Of a stretch of DNA of 64,000 nt, positions 58,271 through 64,000 are shown one piece after another. The stretch is from Lichenibacterium minor. GTDB taxonomy: Bacteria; Pseudomonadota; Alphaproteobacteria; Rhizobiales; Beijerinckiaceae. A model generated the notes under the pieces. It was not told the DNA's origin, ran no database searches, and saw only the letters and a list, made by a program, of their open reading frames with translations. The position numbers and the translations under genes are program-made. Location: positions 78,694-142,693 of the forward strand of contig NZ_QYBB01000011.1 in NCBI RefSeq assembly GCF_004137685.1. Reading direction: 5' to 3'. How positions within the stretch are numbered: the stretch's first letter is position 1; every line of letters begins with the position of its first letter.

Positions 58271-58647
58271 GGCTCCTCGACGATCCGCAGCGTGGCGCCG
58301 TCGGCCTCCACGACGCGATAGAAGCAGGATCGGCGGCCGGTGTGGCAGGCGCCGCCGTCGCCGCCGACCTCGACGCGCGCCAGCAGGACGTCCTGGTCGC
58401 AATCCACCCGCAGTTCCAGCAGGCGCTGGACTTGTCCCGACGTGTCGCCCTTGCGCCACAGCGTCGCCCGCGAGCGGGACCAGTAGTGGACGATGCCCGT
58501 GTCCAGCGTGAGCCGCAGCGCTTCCGCGTTCATGCCGGCGACCATCAGCACGCGGCCGTCGGCCGCCACCGTCACGCAGGTGATGAGGCCGACCGCGTCG
58601 AAGCGGGGCCGGAACTCCGTCGTCTCGTCGATACCGCCCGTCGCCAT
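58252..58647 (-). CDS. hisI: Phosphoribosyl-AMP cyclohydrolase
   Basis: Third step of histidine synthesis, opening the adenine ring of PR-AMP. The 131 residues form a single domain without the HisE fusion, as usual in this class. It shows [16 protein letters not shown], the zinc cysteines in VDCDQD and [11 protein letters not shown]. No other his gene is in the window. The stop overlaps the CBS gene end. Confidence 0.95.
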   Translation of the reverse strand: MATGGIDETTEFRPRFDAVGLITCVTVAADGRVLMVAGMNAEALRLTLDTGIVHYWSRSRATLWRKGDTSGQVQRLLELRVDCDQDVLLARVEVGGDGGACHTGRRSCFYRVVEADGATLRIVEEPQAVPI

Positions 58648-58722
58648 CTCGTTTCCCCGCCTCGCGGTGTGCTGCCCGGCCGCCTATATAGGGGACAGGC
58701 TTCCCCGTCCCGCGGTCCCGAC

Positions 58723-59190
58723 ATGCTGAGCGACATCTACAACAGCCGCATCCTCCACCTCGCCGGCAACCTGCCGCGCGTCGGCCGCCTTTCGGCGCCG
58801 GACGGTTCGGCCACGGCCCATTCCAAGCTCTGCGGCTCCACCGTGACGGTGGACGTCGCGCTGGACGCCGACGGCCGCGTCGCCGACTTCGCCCACGATG
58901 TGAAGGCCTGCGCGCTCGGGCAGGCCTCGTCGTCCATCATGGCGAGCGGCGTCGTAGGCACGGACGCGGCGGAGCTTCGCGCGCTGCGGGACGCCATGCG
59001 GGCCATGCTGAAGGCCGGTGCCGCGCCGCCGGCCGGCCGCTGGACCGACTGCGCCGTTCTGGAGCCGGTGCGCGACTACAAGGCGCGCCACGCGTCCACG
59101 CTGCTGACCTTCGACGCCACCGTCGAAGCGGTCGAGGCGGCCCTGCGGGCGCGTCAGGGCGGCCCCGCCGAGCCCGCCACGGCGGACTGA
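58723..59190 (+). CDS. IscU/NifU-like iron-sulfur cluster scaffold protein
   Basis: The 155 residues resemble IscU-type scaffolds: [30 protein letters not shown] and [20 protein letters not shown] carry the three cluster cysteines. It starts [20 protein letters not shown]. The gene stands one base before yidD, with no isc or suf genes nearby. It may assemble clusters for the Fe-S proteins of this genome, such as RimO and PreTA; that partnership is inference. Confidence 0.9.
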   Translation: MLSDIYNSRILHLAGNLPRVGRLSAPDGSATAHSKLCGSTVTVDVALDADGRVADFAHDVKACALGQASSSIMASGVVGTDAAELRALRDAMRAMLKAGAAPPAGRWTDCAVLEPVRDYKARHASTLLTFDATVEAVEAALRARQGGPAEPATAD

Positions 59191-59191
59191 G

Positions 59192-59563
59192 GTGGCGAAA
59201 GCCGGGCAGCGGGTCGCCCTGGGGCTGATCCGCGCCTACCAGCTGACCTTCTCGGCCCTGGTGGGGCGGCAATGCCGCTACCTGCCGACCTGCTCGGATT
59301 ACGCCGCCGAAGCCGTGCGGCGCCACGGCGTGTGGCCGGGCGCTTGGATGGCGGCGGCGCGGCTGTGCCGGTGCCATCCCCTCGGGGCCTGGGGCTACGA
59401 CCCCGTGCCGATGCGCTGCGAACCGGTGCCGGCGGGCCAGCCGTGGCGCCACGGCGCGTGGCGGATGCCGGCCGTCACGCCTTTGCCGACGGAGATTCCT
59501 CGCGACCCGGCCGCCCTCCCCGAAGCTCACGAGCGCGACAGCAGCTCCGCGGCGAAGCCGTAG
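59192..59563 (+). CDS. yidD: Membrane protein insertion efficiency factor YidD
   Basis: The 123 residues begin with GTG. An amphipathic N-terminus, the [18 protein letters not shown] motif and the [18 protein letters not shown] segment define YidD, which assists the YidC insertase. The typical rnpA-yidC neighbours are absent. The C-terminal 37 bases overlap the convergent gene at 59527. Confidence 0.93.
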   Translation: MAKAGQRVALGLIRAYQLTFSALVGRQCRYLPTCSDYAAEAVRRHGVWPGAWMAAARLCRCHPLGAWGYDPVPMRCEPVPAGQPWRHGAWRMPAVTPLPTEIPRDPAALPEAHERDSSSAAKP

Positions 59564-60336
59564 ATGCGCCCGCGTGCGTCGGCCGGCATGCCGTGCAGGA
59601 CGTCAAGGTAGGTGCGTCCGATGTCACAGACGCGCCCGTCGGGCAGGGGCGGGTCGGGCGTGGTGCCGTCGATGAGAAGCCCGATCTCGCCCGGCGTCAG
59701 GCCGAAGGAGGCCAGCCCCGACGACAGGGCGTCGAAATCCGCGTCGGTCGGGGCGGTGCGGTCGCGGTGCCGGCTGCGCCCGTCCGCGATGGCGTCGAGC
59801 GTGCGGTCCGCGAGCGTCGCCACGAGCCCCCGATGCGCCGCCGTGAAGGTGGCGATCGAGGCGTCCGTCAGGCCGTAGAGGAAGTCGACGCATCGGCGCG
59901 GGTCGAGCGGCGCGATCCCGCCCAGCAGCGCGGAGCGGGCGTCGAAGAAGCGGTCGAGCGCGGCGGGCCCGGCCTGGGCGGCGAGGATCCCGTCCGACTG
60001 CTCGATGTCGCGCAGCGCGTCCCAGATCGCCGCATCGGCGGAGGGCACCGCCGCGTCCCGCCCGAGCCGGTCCAGGATGGCCCCGTATTGGCGCGGGAAA
60101 TCGGTCCTCAAGCGGCCGTAGAAGCCCGCGAATTCCGGCACCTCGCCGATGCGGTCGGGCGGCGGGACGGAGACCGGCGCGGCGGCCGGCGGCACCCGCA
60201 TGGCGTCCGCCAGGACCGCGAGGCCGGGCGGGGGTGGGACGGGCCGCGGCGCGGGGCGGTTCACCGTCGATCGCCACCCCAGGAGACCGAGCACCCCCAC
60301 GGCGAGGGCCAGGAAGACGATGCGCAACGCTGTCAT
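59527..60336 (-). CDS. Membrane-anchored hypothetical protein, 269 residues
   Basis: One N-terminal transmembrane segment ([20 protein letters not shown]) is followed by a Pro-rich linker and a predicted periplasmic helical domain. That domain has two cysteines ([10 protein letters not shown] and GRVCDIG) and many acidic residues. No family is recognised, although a similar layout occurs in related genomes. It converges on yidD and overlaps it by 37 bases. Codon bias supports coding. Confidence 0.75.
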   Translation of the reverse strand: MTALRIVFLALAVGVLGLLGWRSTVNRPAPRPVPPPPGLAVLADAMRVPPAAAPVSVPPPDRIGEVPEFAGFYGRLRTDFPRQYGAILDRLGRDAAVPSADAAIWDALRDIEQSDGILAAQAGPAALDRFFDARSALLGGIAPLDPRRCVDFLYGLTDASIATFTAAHRGLVATLADRTLDAIADGRSRHRDRTAPTDADFDALSSGLASFGLTPGEIGLLIDGTTPDPPLPDGRVCDIGRTYLDVLHGMPADARGRIYGFAAELLSRS

Positions 60337-60571
60337 GGCGAGGGGTGCTTCTTCGATGCCGTCAGTCTAGCCCGGCCCCCCGCCGCACGCCAGGCGCGCC
60401 CGCCCCGCTGCCCGTCGATGAGGCACGACGTCCGACGATCGCCCGCACCGGGCCGATACAGCGAAATTTATGGGCAATGCGAGCCTGCATATGCTATTCC
60501 TGCGGGCAGTGGGATGGAAGCGGCCGATCGGAGAAGGTGCCACAGCACCGCCGGTCCAGGGGAGGATGGAC

Positions 60572-60727
60572 ATGATGGGCTTCGCCGGATCCTCCTACGC
60601 GCTGTTCGCGGCCGTTTGGAGCGTGCTGTGCCTGCTGTCGGGCGTGGTGGTCACGGACTCGATGCTGCGCGGCGTCCCGAGCCCGTCGGCCATCGATGCG
60701 GACCGGCCGGGCGACTCCGCCGCCTGA
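60572..60727 (+). CDS. Small membrane protein, 51 residues
   Basis: A strong GGGGAGG site sits six bases before the ATG at 60572 (ATGs at 60566 and 60575 are alternatives). The product starts MMGFAGSSYALFAAVWSVLC and has one transmembrane helix with LLSGVVVTDSMLRG. It ends in a short polar tail (IDADRPGDSAA). Function unknown. It precedes thrS by about 130 bases on the same strand. Confidence 0.6.
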   Translation: MMGFAGSSYALFAAVWSVLCLLSGVVVTDSMLRGVPSPSAIDADRPGDSAA

Positions 60728-60858
60728 CTCTGCCTCCGCGGATTGCGCCGGCGGTGCCCATGATGTAGCGCCTCCTTTCCCGCGCCGTGGCCAGCCCGGC
60801 CCGCGGGGAACCCGCTTACGCCGACCCGTTTCGGCGACTGAGCCCGGAGGATCCTGCC

Positions 60859-62826
60859 GTGATCGAACTGACCTTTCCCGACGGCGCGGTGCGTCCCTAC
60901 CCCGTCGGCACCACCGGCCTCGACGTCGCGAAATCCATCTCGCCCTCGCTCGCGAAGCGCACGGTGGCGCTGGCGCGCGACGGCGTCGTAGTGGACCTCG
61001 CCGACCCGATCGAGGGCGACGCGTCGGTCGAGTTCCTGACCCGCGACGACCCGCGCGCCCTCACGTTGATCCGCCATGACGCCGCCCACGTGCTGGCCGA
61101 GGCCGTTCAAGGGCTGTTCCCCGGCACGCAGGTGACGATCGGCCCGGTGATCGAGGACGGGTTCTACTACGACTTTCACCGCGACACGCCCTTCACGCCC
61201 GACGACTTCGCCGCGATCGAGAAGCGCATGCGCGAGATCGTCGCGAAGGACCAACCCTTCACCAAGGAGGAGTGGAGCCGCGACGACGCGAAGCGCTTCT
61301 TCGCCGAGCGCGGCGAAGGCTTCAAGGTCGAGCTCGTCGACGCGATCCCGGCCGACCAGACGCTGAAGATGTACCGGCAGGGCGAATGGATGGACCTGTG
61401 CCGCGGGCCGCACATGACGTCCACCGGCAAGGTCGGGACGGCCTTCAAGCTGATGAAGGTGGCGGGCGCCTATTGGCGGGGCGACTCCACCAACCCGATG
61501 CTGTCGCGCATCTACGGCACCGCCTTCGCCAAGCAGGACGACCTCGACGCGCACCTGAAGCGCCTGGAGGAAGCGGCCAAGCGCGACCACCGCCGGCTCG
61601 GCCGGGAGATGGACCTGTTCCACTTCCAGGAGGAAGGGCCGGGCACGATCTTCTGGCATCCCAAGGGCTGGAACCTGTTCCAGACGCTGATCGGCTACAT
61701 GCGCCGGCGTCAGGAAGGGGCGGGCTACATCGAAGTCAACACCCCGATGATCCTCGACCGGAGCCTGTGGGAAACCTCGGGCCATTGGCAGACGTATCGC
61801 GACAACATGTTCGTGACGACCACGGAGGACGAGCGCGTCTTCGCCTTGAAGCCGATGAACTGCCCGGGGCACGTGCAGATCTTCAAGAACGGGCTGAAGA
61901 GCTACCGCGACCTGCCCCTGAAGATCGCCGAATTCGGCACCGTGCACCGCTACGAGCCCTCGGGGGCGCTGCACGGGGTGATGCGGGTGCGCGCCTTCAC
62001 GCAGGACGACGCCCACATCTTCTGCACCGACGACCAGATCATGGCCGAGTGCCTGAAGGTCAACGACCTCATCCTGTCCATCTACCGCGACTTCGGCTTC
62101 GAGGACGTGACCATCAAGCTGTCGACGCGGCCGGAGAAGCGCGTCGGTTCGGACGAGGTGTGGGACAAGGCCGAGGAGGCGCTCGGGCGCGTCATCGAGA
62201 ACGTCGCGGCGCGCGGCGTTCCGACCTCGATCAACCCCGGCGAGGGCGCCTTCTACGGGCCGAAGCTCGAATACGTGCTGCGCGACGCCATCGGCCGCGA
62301 CTGGCAGTGCGGCACCCTGCAGGTGGACTTCAACCTGCCGGGCCGCTTCGGCGCCTTCTACATCGGCCACAACAGCGAGAAGGTGACGCCGGTGATGCTG
62401 CACCGGGCCATGTTCGGCTCGTTGGAGCGCTTCACCGGCATCCTGATCGAGCATTTCGCCGGCCACATGCCGCTCTGGCTGTCGCCGGTGCAGATCGTCG
62501 TCGCCACCATCACCGAGGAAGCAGACGACTACGCGCTGCAGCTCATCGCGGAGGCCCGCCGCATGGGGCTGCGCGTGGAAGGCGACCTCCGCAACGAGAA
62601 GATCAACTACAAGGTCCGTGAGCATTCCCTGGCGAAGGTGCCGGTGCTGCTCGTCGTCGGCCGCAAGGAGGCGGCGGAGCGCACCGTGTCGATGCGCCGC
62701 CTCGGCTCGCCGAACCAGACCGGCGGCAACGCCGACGCGGTGCTGGCGTCCCTGGTCGAGGAGGCCGTGGCGCCGGACCTTCGGCGGACCATCGCAGCCG
62801 CGGAGGTGGCGGAAGCCGCGGAATGA
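60859..62826 (+). CDS. thrS: Threonyl-tRNA synthetase
   Basis: Charges tRNA-Thr. The 655 residues from the GTG at 60859, which follows GGAGG, show the TGS domain ([20 protein letters not shown]), the editing domain with the HxxxH motif in [12 protein letters not shown], class II catalytic motifs with the zinc cysteine in [12 protein letters not shown], and a C-terminal anticodon domain ([15 protein letters not shown]). No regulatory leader or T-box was recognised. Three hairpins follow the gene at 62928-63070. Confidence 0.97.
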   Translation: MIELTFPDGAVRPYPVGTTGLDVAKSISPSLAKRTVALARDGVVVDLADPIEGDASVEFLTRDDPRALTLIRHDAAHVLAEAVQGLFPGTQVTIGPVIEDGFYYDFHRDTPFTPDDFAAIEKRMREIVAKDQPFTKEEWSRDDAKRFFAERGEGFKVELVDAIPADQTLKMYRQGEWMDLCRGPHMTSTGKVGTAFKLMKVAGAYWRGDSTNPMLSRIYGTAFAKQDDLDAHLKRLEEAAKRDHRRLGREMDLFHFQEEGPGTIFWHPKGWNLFQTLIGYMRRRQEGAGYIEVNTPMILDRSLWETSGHWQTYRDNMFVTTTEDERVFALKPMNCPGHVQIFKNGLKSYRDLPLKIAEFGTVHRYEPSGALHGVMRVRAFTQDDAHIFCTDDQIMAECLKVNDLILSIYRDFGFEDVTIKLSTRPEKRVGSDEVWDKAEEALGRVIENVAARGVPTSINPGEGAFYGPKLEYVLRDAIGRDWQCGTLQVDFNLPGRFGAFYIGHNSEKVTPVMLHRAMFGSLERFTGILIEHFAGHMPLWLSPVQIVVATITEEADDYALQLIAEARRMGLRVEGDLRNEKINYKVREHSLAKVPVLLVVGRKEAAERTVSMRRLGSPNQTGGNADAVLASLVEEAVAPDLRRTIAAAEVAEAAE

Positions 62827-62927
62827 CGCCGGTCCCCTCGAAGGCGATCGAAACAGACCTCGTCGCCGACGAGCGCGATGGTGAGTTGAACACCGTTGAC
62901 AGGTCCGCACCCGCGACCGATCCTAAG

Positions 62928-62959
62928 CAGGCCTTCGTGGGTTGGCCCACGAAAGCCTG
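62928..62959 (+). repeat. Strong inverted repeat after thrS
   Basis: A 14-base stem (CAGGCCTTCGTGGG with CCCACGAAAGCCTG) with a single mismatch and a TTGG loop. There is no T-run after it, so it is a poor terminator by itself. It may be a transcript-stabilising or extragenic palindromic element. Confidence 0.85.
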
Positions 62960-62981
62960 CGTCTCCTCACAAGGGAAGGCG

Positions 62982-63070
62982 GCAGGATCGCGTAGGCGAG
63001 CCCGCACGATCCTGCTTAAAGCTTGTCAGGCTGTCGTTGACGCGGAGCTTCAACTCAAGCCCGACAGGCT
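62982..63070 (+). repeat. Second and third hairpins after thrS
   Basis: Stem 2 (GCAGGATCG/CGATCCTGC) has a 16-base loop. Stem 3 (AGCTTGTCAGGCT with AGCCCGACAGGCT) has one wobble and one mismatch and is followed by CGTGTTTTA, which could terminate thrS. Together with the first stem this gives a compact structured block. Confidence 0.6.
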
Positions 63071-63125
63071 CGTGTTTTAGAGCTGACTACTGTCGGCAAC
63101 AGGATGATACACGCTGGCCGCCAGG

Positions 63126-63377
63126 ATGGGCTCGTCGACGGGGTTGAGTGTGACGCCGACCGAGAAGCTCGACGCCAAGGTGGCCAACGAACAGCTGAAG
63201 CTCTTCGCCAATCTCTTGAACACCTTGGCGGCGCCGTCCCTGGTCGGCTCTCTGATCGCGCCAACCGTTGCGGGCGCGCTTGTGAATCCGTATTGGAGCG
63301 CGCTGGTTGCGGGTTTGGGCGTGTTGCTCCATCTTTTCGGCTGGTTGGTGCTGGGCTTGTTCAAACCGGAGCAGTGA
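63126..63377 (+). CDS. Small membrane protein, 83 residues (cassette gene 1)
   Basis: The product has a polar N-terminal helix (TEKLDAKVANEQLKLFANLL) followed by two hydrophobic segments (APSLVGSLIAPTVAGALV and SALVAGLGVLLHLFGWLVLG). The layout is holin-like, but no family is recognised. The ribosome site is weak, and a GTG at 63150 is an alternative start. Its stop lies three bases before the next gene, so the two are likely cotranscribed. The local G+C content is slightly lower than upstream. Confidence 0.6.
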   Translation: MGSSTGLSVTPTEKLDAKVANEQLKLFANLLNTLAAPSLVGSLIAPTVAGALVNPYWSALVAGLGVLLHLFGWLVLGLFKPEQ

Positions 63378-63380
63378 GAG

Positions 63381-63707
63381 ATGGAGACGATCTGGATCGT
63401 TCCCCCTGCCCTCGGCGCGGTCGGCTTCGCCCTTGTCTCCGCAGCTCTGCTCGTGAGCCGCCGCTTCGATCGCAAGCATCCGAACCTGTCTCGGAAAGGA
63501 ATGCGTGAGAGAGAGCAGGCGGCCCGTTCGGCGCTGCGCCGTGAGAAAATCCCCATCCCTCCATTTCGACCCGAGGAATGGCAGATGCAGGCGGCACGGG
63601 ATCAAAGCGAAAGCGACCGGCTGGACAGATCGTTGATGCGCTACGGCGAGCGGGTGGCGAGCCGGCCTAAGCCGACCGCGGAGGCAGGCACCCCCGCGCC
63701 GCGTTGA
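63381..63707 (+). CDS. Single-span hypothetical protein, 108 residues (cassette gene 2)
   Basis: The product starts METIWIVPPALGAVGFALVS, one transmembrane segment, followed by a basic and charged tail (KHPNLSRKGMREREQAARSA, then RREKIPIPPFRPEEWQMQAA) likely to be cytoplasmic. GAGAG precedes the ATG. No family is recognised. It overlaps the third cassette gene by 4 bases (TTGA). Confidence 0.6.
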   Translation: METIWIVPPALGAVGFALVSAALLVSRRFDRKHPNLSRKGMREREQAARSALRREKIPIPPFRPEEWQMQAARDQSESDRLDRSLMRYGERVASRPKPTAEAGTPAPR

Positions 63708-63886
63708 ACGAGCTCTCGCACATCACGATCAAACTTTGCGGGTTCGGAGGCGACGCCGAATCGTCGCCCGTCGAGCGGCGATCACTGGCCTCGATGGCCG
63801 GGCAAAAGCTCATCGCGGACCACAACATCGAACACAGCCGGGCGCTCCGTGCCACACGAGCCGAAGAAGTAATACCAATCGCTTGA
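63704..63886 (+). CDS. Short hypothetical protein, 60 residues (cassette gene 3)
   Basis: A TTG start overlaps the previous stop by 4 bases. The product MNELSHITIKLCGFGGDAES and onwards has no hydrophobic stretch and no recognised motif. Its last codons (EVIPIA) fall in sequence that may already belong to the left end of the neighbouring IS element, so the original C-terminus could have been lost. Confidence 0.35.
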   Translation: MNELSHITIKLCGFGGDAESSPVERRSLASMAGQKLIADHNIEHSRALRATRAEEVIPIA

Positions 63887-63955
63887 AGTCGTGACTCACG
63901 TGGACAGGGGGCGGGCTATCTGATTCGGTTTGGCTTCCTTGCTGGGAGGCTGACC

Positions 63956-64000
63956 ATGGCGGCTGGGATCGCGATCACGCGGCAGGATGAGAGCGCTGCG
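63956..64000 (+). mobile_element. Start of an IS630-type transposase gene, truncated by the window edge
   Basis: An ATG seven bases after GGGAGG begins MAAGIAITRQDESAA, which matches the N-terminus of IS630-family transposases common in Methylobacteriaceae and relatives. Only 15 codons are visible. The upstream 70 bases (from about 63870) probably include the left terminal inverted repeat, but its partner is outside the window, so the end cannot be fixed. Confidence 0.6.

Larger units (their letters stand above)
62827..63125. other. Intergenic region after thrS containing three hairpins
   Basis: No gene is supported. The region holds three consecutive inverted repeats. First: stem 62928-62941/62946-62959. 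Second: stem 62982-62990/63007-63015. Third: stem 63020-63032/63058-63070, followed by CGTGTTTTAG. It separates thrS from the small-gene cassette near the IS element. Confidence 0.8.

Noticed and set aside
60728..60858. Possible attenuator or T-box before thrS
   Set aside because: No T-box core, no threonine codon run and no convincing antiterminator pair was seen.
63068..63083. GTTTTAGAGC next to a hairpin, resembling the start of a Cas9 repeat or guide scaffold
   Set aside because: Only about 10 bases match. There is no repeat array, no anti-repeat and no cas gene in the window.
63887..63955. Exact left terminal inverted repeat of the IS630 element
   Set aside because: The right end lies outside the window, so no inverted repeat partner can be compared.

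Overview
The window is high-GC chromosomal DNA from an alphaproteobacterium, most likely of the order Hyphomicrobiales (Rhizobiales; Methylobacteriaceae/Beijerinckiaceae-like). The evidence is an ExoR regulator, a PopZ-type polar protein beside pcm and tolC, a single LolC/E-type permease, the short bacterial ProRS, DUF6489 and RutR-type pyrimidine regulation. About 90 percent is coding. ATG/GTG-TGA 4-base overlaps tie many genes into operons. The window opens inside an aldehyde dehydrogenase and closes inside an IS630-type transposase.

Layout. 1-11.6 kb, all minus strand: aldehyde dehydrogenase, lolD-lolC/E, proS, queA-tgt (queuosine), two cyclophilins flanking a secreted TonB-C-like protein, and cysS with a GNAT acetyltransferase. 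11.9-24 kb: a reductive pyrimidine-degradation locus. It holds a NitT/TauT-type ABC transporter, dihydropyrimidinase, N-carbamoyl-beta-alanine amidohydrolase and a divergent RutR regulator. Small molybdate-binding, secreted and SDR genes follow, and then preA-preT (dihydropyrimidine dehydrogenase). Near-palindromic RutR-type boxes lie in both control regions (18309-18324 and 23665-23680), so both arms are probably one regulon. PreTA would reduce uracil or thymine, the dihydropyrimidinase would open the ring, and the amidohydrolase would release the beta-amino acid.

23.7-41 kb: KDG kinase, secreted MsrA, two paralogous secreted proteins, mtnA, an RsmB-type methyltransferase, a 49-residue lipoprotein, guaB, a Ser/Ala/Gly-rich repeat protein, an MFS exporter, rlmE, Ppx/GppA, TerC, a UbiH-like monooxygenase, an LpxL-like acyltransferase, xth and exoR. 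41-47 kb: pcm-tolC-popZ, with a long Thr-rich loop in TolC, and DUF4337 and EcsC proteins. 47-57 kb: tRNA-Cys, tRNA-Asn, cysK, rimO and a five-gene qor/BMP-type nucleoside ABC transporter operon. 57-64 kb: thiE, a CBS-pair protein, hisI, an IscU-like scaffold, yidD, thrS, a three-hairpin element, three small unknown genes and the start of an IS630 element.

No CRISPR array, cas gene, restriction or toxin-antitoxin system, prophage or recognisable riboswitch was seen. The least explained parts are the RutR regulon architecture, the TolC loop insertion, the tandem secreted paralogues and the small-gene cassette next to the IS element.
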